A stretch of 64,000 nt of DNA from the NCBI RefSeq assembly GCF_027270315.1, contig NZ_CP114413.1, positions 8,494,001 to 8,558,000 of the forward strand, given 5' to 3'. Below, in pieces: positions 52,495-64,000 of the stretch. The notes beneath the pieces are model-generated. The model saw only the letters and a program-made list of their open reading frames with translations, was not told the DNA's origin and did no database searches. Made by a program: the position numbers and the translations under genes. The DNA is from Streptomyces cinnabarinus (GTDB lineage Bacteria; Actinomycetota; Actinomycetes; Streptomycetales; Streptomycetaceae). Each line of letters starts with the position of its first letter. The first letter of the stretch is position 1.

Positions 52495-52498
<4 letters not shown>
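49196..52498 (+). CDS. Type I PKS module KS-AT-ACP
   Basis: 1100 residues. An N-terminal docking helix (LRRAYLTMERLQRRIEEYERAG) precedes KS (Cys208 in DTACSSSL, HGTGTRLGDP, TNFGHLEAAAG). AT has GHSFGE (Ser655) and, in the specificity block, SAGHSPLMD at 755-763 where malonyl ATs have HAFHSPLMD; the F to G change enlarges the pocket, matching ATs that take ethylmalonyl or larger units. ACP has GLDSL (Ser1001). There is no reductive domain, so the beta-keto group remains. The tail is charged and likely docks with the following NRPS, whose start overlaps (GTGA). Confidence 0.92.
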
Positions 52499-55830
<3,332 letters not shown>

Positions 55831-55834
55831 ACAC

Positions 55835-61356
<5,522 letters not shown>

Positions 61357-61360
<4 letters not shown>

Positions 61361-62091
61361 GCGCCCCGGTGGCGCTGGTCACCGGTGCCTCCCGGGGCAT
61401 CGGGCGGGCCATCGCCGTACGACTGGCCAGGGACGGCTTCGACATCGCGCTGTGCTATGCCGCCCGCGACGACGCCGCCCGCGAGCTGGAGAAGGAGATC
61501 GGCGGCCTCGGCCGGCGCACCTGCGTCCGCCGTGCCGACGTCTCCGACCCGGCCGCCGTGGACGAACTGGTCGAGGACGCCGAGAACACGCTCGGCCCGC
61601 TCGACGCGGTCGTCGCCTCGGCCGCGGTGCTGCGGGACAACCCGCTGACCGTGATGGAGGACGACGACTGGCACGACGTACTGCGCACCAATCTCGACGG
61701 CGTCTATCACGTCTGCCGCTCCGCCATCGAAGGCATGGTCAGGCGCCGCCGGGGTGCGATCGTCGCCCTGTCCTCCGTCGCCGGCCTGCACGGCAACGCC
61801 GGTCAGACCAACTACGCCGCCTCCAAGGCGGGGATCATCGGCTTCACCCGCTCGCTGGCGCGTGAGGTGGGCCGCTACGGGATCCGCGCGAACGTGGTGG
61901 CACCCGGGTTCATCACCACCGACCCGGTGCTCGCCCTGCCCGAGACCGTGCGGGACGAATTCGCGCGGCGCATCGCGCTCGGCCGGTTCGGTCGCCCGGA
62001 GGAGGTCGCCGACCTCGTCTCCTTCCTGGTGTCGGACCGCGCCGGATACATCACCGGCGGCACCTTCCGGATCGACGGCGGCATGGGCTGA
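61357..62091 (+). CDS. SDR-family 3-oxoacyl-ACP reductase (FabG-like)
   Basis: 244 residues. The cofactor motif VTGASRGIGRAIA, ASAAVLRDN region, ALSSVAGLHGNAGQTNYAASKAG (Ser, Tyr and Lys triad) and the end YITGGTFRIDGGMG are a complete classical SDR. It probably reduces a beta-keto group on a carrier protein, possibly the one left by the KS-AT-ACP module. ATGA overlap with the PKS upstream fixes it to the cluster. Confidence 0.9.
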
Positions 62092-62169
62092 CCCCGCCCG
62101 CATTCAGGGACCACCCCGAGCAACCGGCGCGGCCTCCGCCGCCGAGATCGACGATCAGGAGAACGACGC

Positions 62170-64000
<1,831 letters not shown>

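Overview
The window is high-GC DNA (about 70% or more by eye) with compact, overlapping operons, alternative GTG/TTG starts, rare TTA codons, F420-type enzymes, a SAV_2336-family protein and a modular PKS/NRPS cluster. Together these point to a Streptomyces (or very close actinomycete) chromosome. No rRNA, tRNA, CRISPR array, insertion sequence or prophage gene was found.

Layout. (1) 1-4573: three translationally coupled genes of a vWA/MoxR/VMAP-type conflict system: the C-terminal end of a VMAP-C protein, a MoxR-like AAA+ ATPase, and a large protein that appears to combine a SAV_2336/vWA-like, an EAD-like and a VMAP-C region. (2) 4617-13246: an MFS exporter, a SAV_915-type protein overlapping a frameshifted diaminopimelate decarboxylase, an alcohol dehydrogenase/tautomerase pair facing a peptidase E operon across two operator-like repeats, and a TetR regulator facing an aldo/keto reductase-F420 oxidoreductase operon across twin palindromes. 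(3) 13261-21393: metE behind a cobalamin riboswitch, then aceA-aceB-hbdA (glyoxylate shunt plus 3-hydroxyacyl-CoA dehydrogenase) divergent from a RamB/ScfR-like regulator. (4) 21411-24622: a cbiMNQO cobalt importer, also behind a cobalamin riboswitch, with a small downstream gene. (5) 25073-28547: LysR and RidA, then a structured leader followed by an EAD-caspase protein and an EACC1-like protein. This is a second conflict-system module that shares a domain with the first. (6) 28552-34947: assorted metabolism and regulation, including a GntR-hypothetical-GMC oxidoreductase operon and an ArsR/SRPBCC group with two palindromic operators. (7) 35044-35734: zinc-ligand-free paralogues of ribosomal proteins L33, L31 and L36, the last being very short, ending in a strong terminator.

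(8) 36068-64000: a biosynthetic gene cluster that continues past the right edge. It has a type II thioesterase, a 3Fe-4S-type ferredoxin, a StrR/ParB-like activator with two TTA codons, a crotonyl-CoA carboxylase/reductase, and a collinear line FAAL-ACP-KS-AT-DH-ER-KR-ACP, KS-AT-ACP, C-A(Ser)-PCP, KS-AT-KR-DH-ACP, SDR, C-A(partial). The expected product is a lipid-primed polyketide-peptide hybrid in which a fatty acid is activated as an adenylate, extended with one fully reduced unit and one unreduced unit (probably alkylmalonyl), joined to serine, and extended again with an unsaturated malonate unit.

A perfect dyad with 13-bp arms and an 11-nt spacer, close to the published StrR operator shape, lies between ccr and the FAAL-PKS gene. 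This suggests a bldA-StrR-like-PKS/ccr control chain. The most unusual feature overall is the pair of separated VMAP/MoxR and EAD-caspase modules, which may form one NTP-dependent cell-suicide or defence network.
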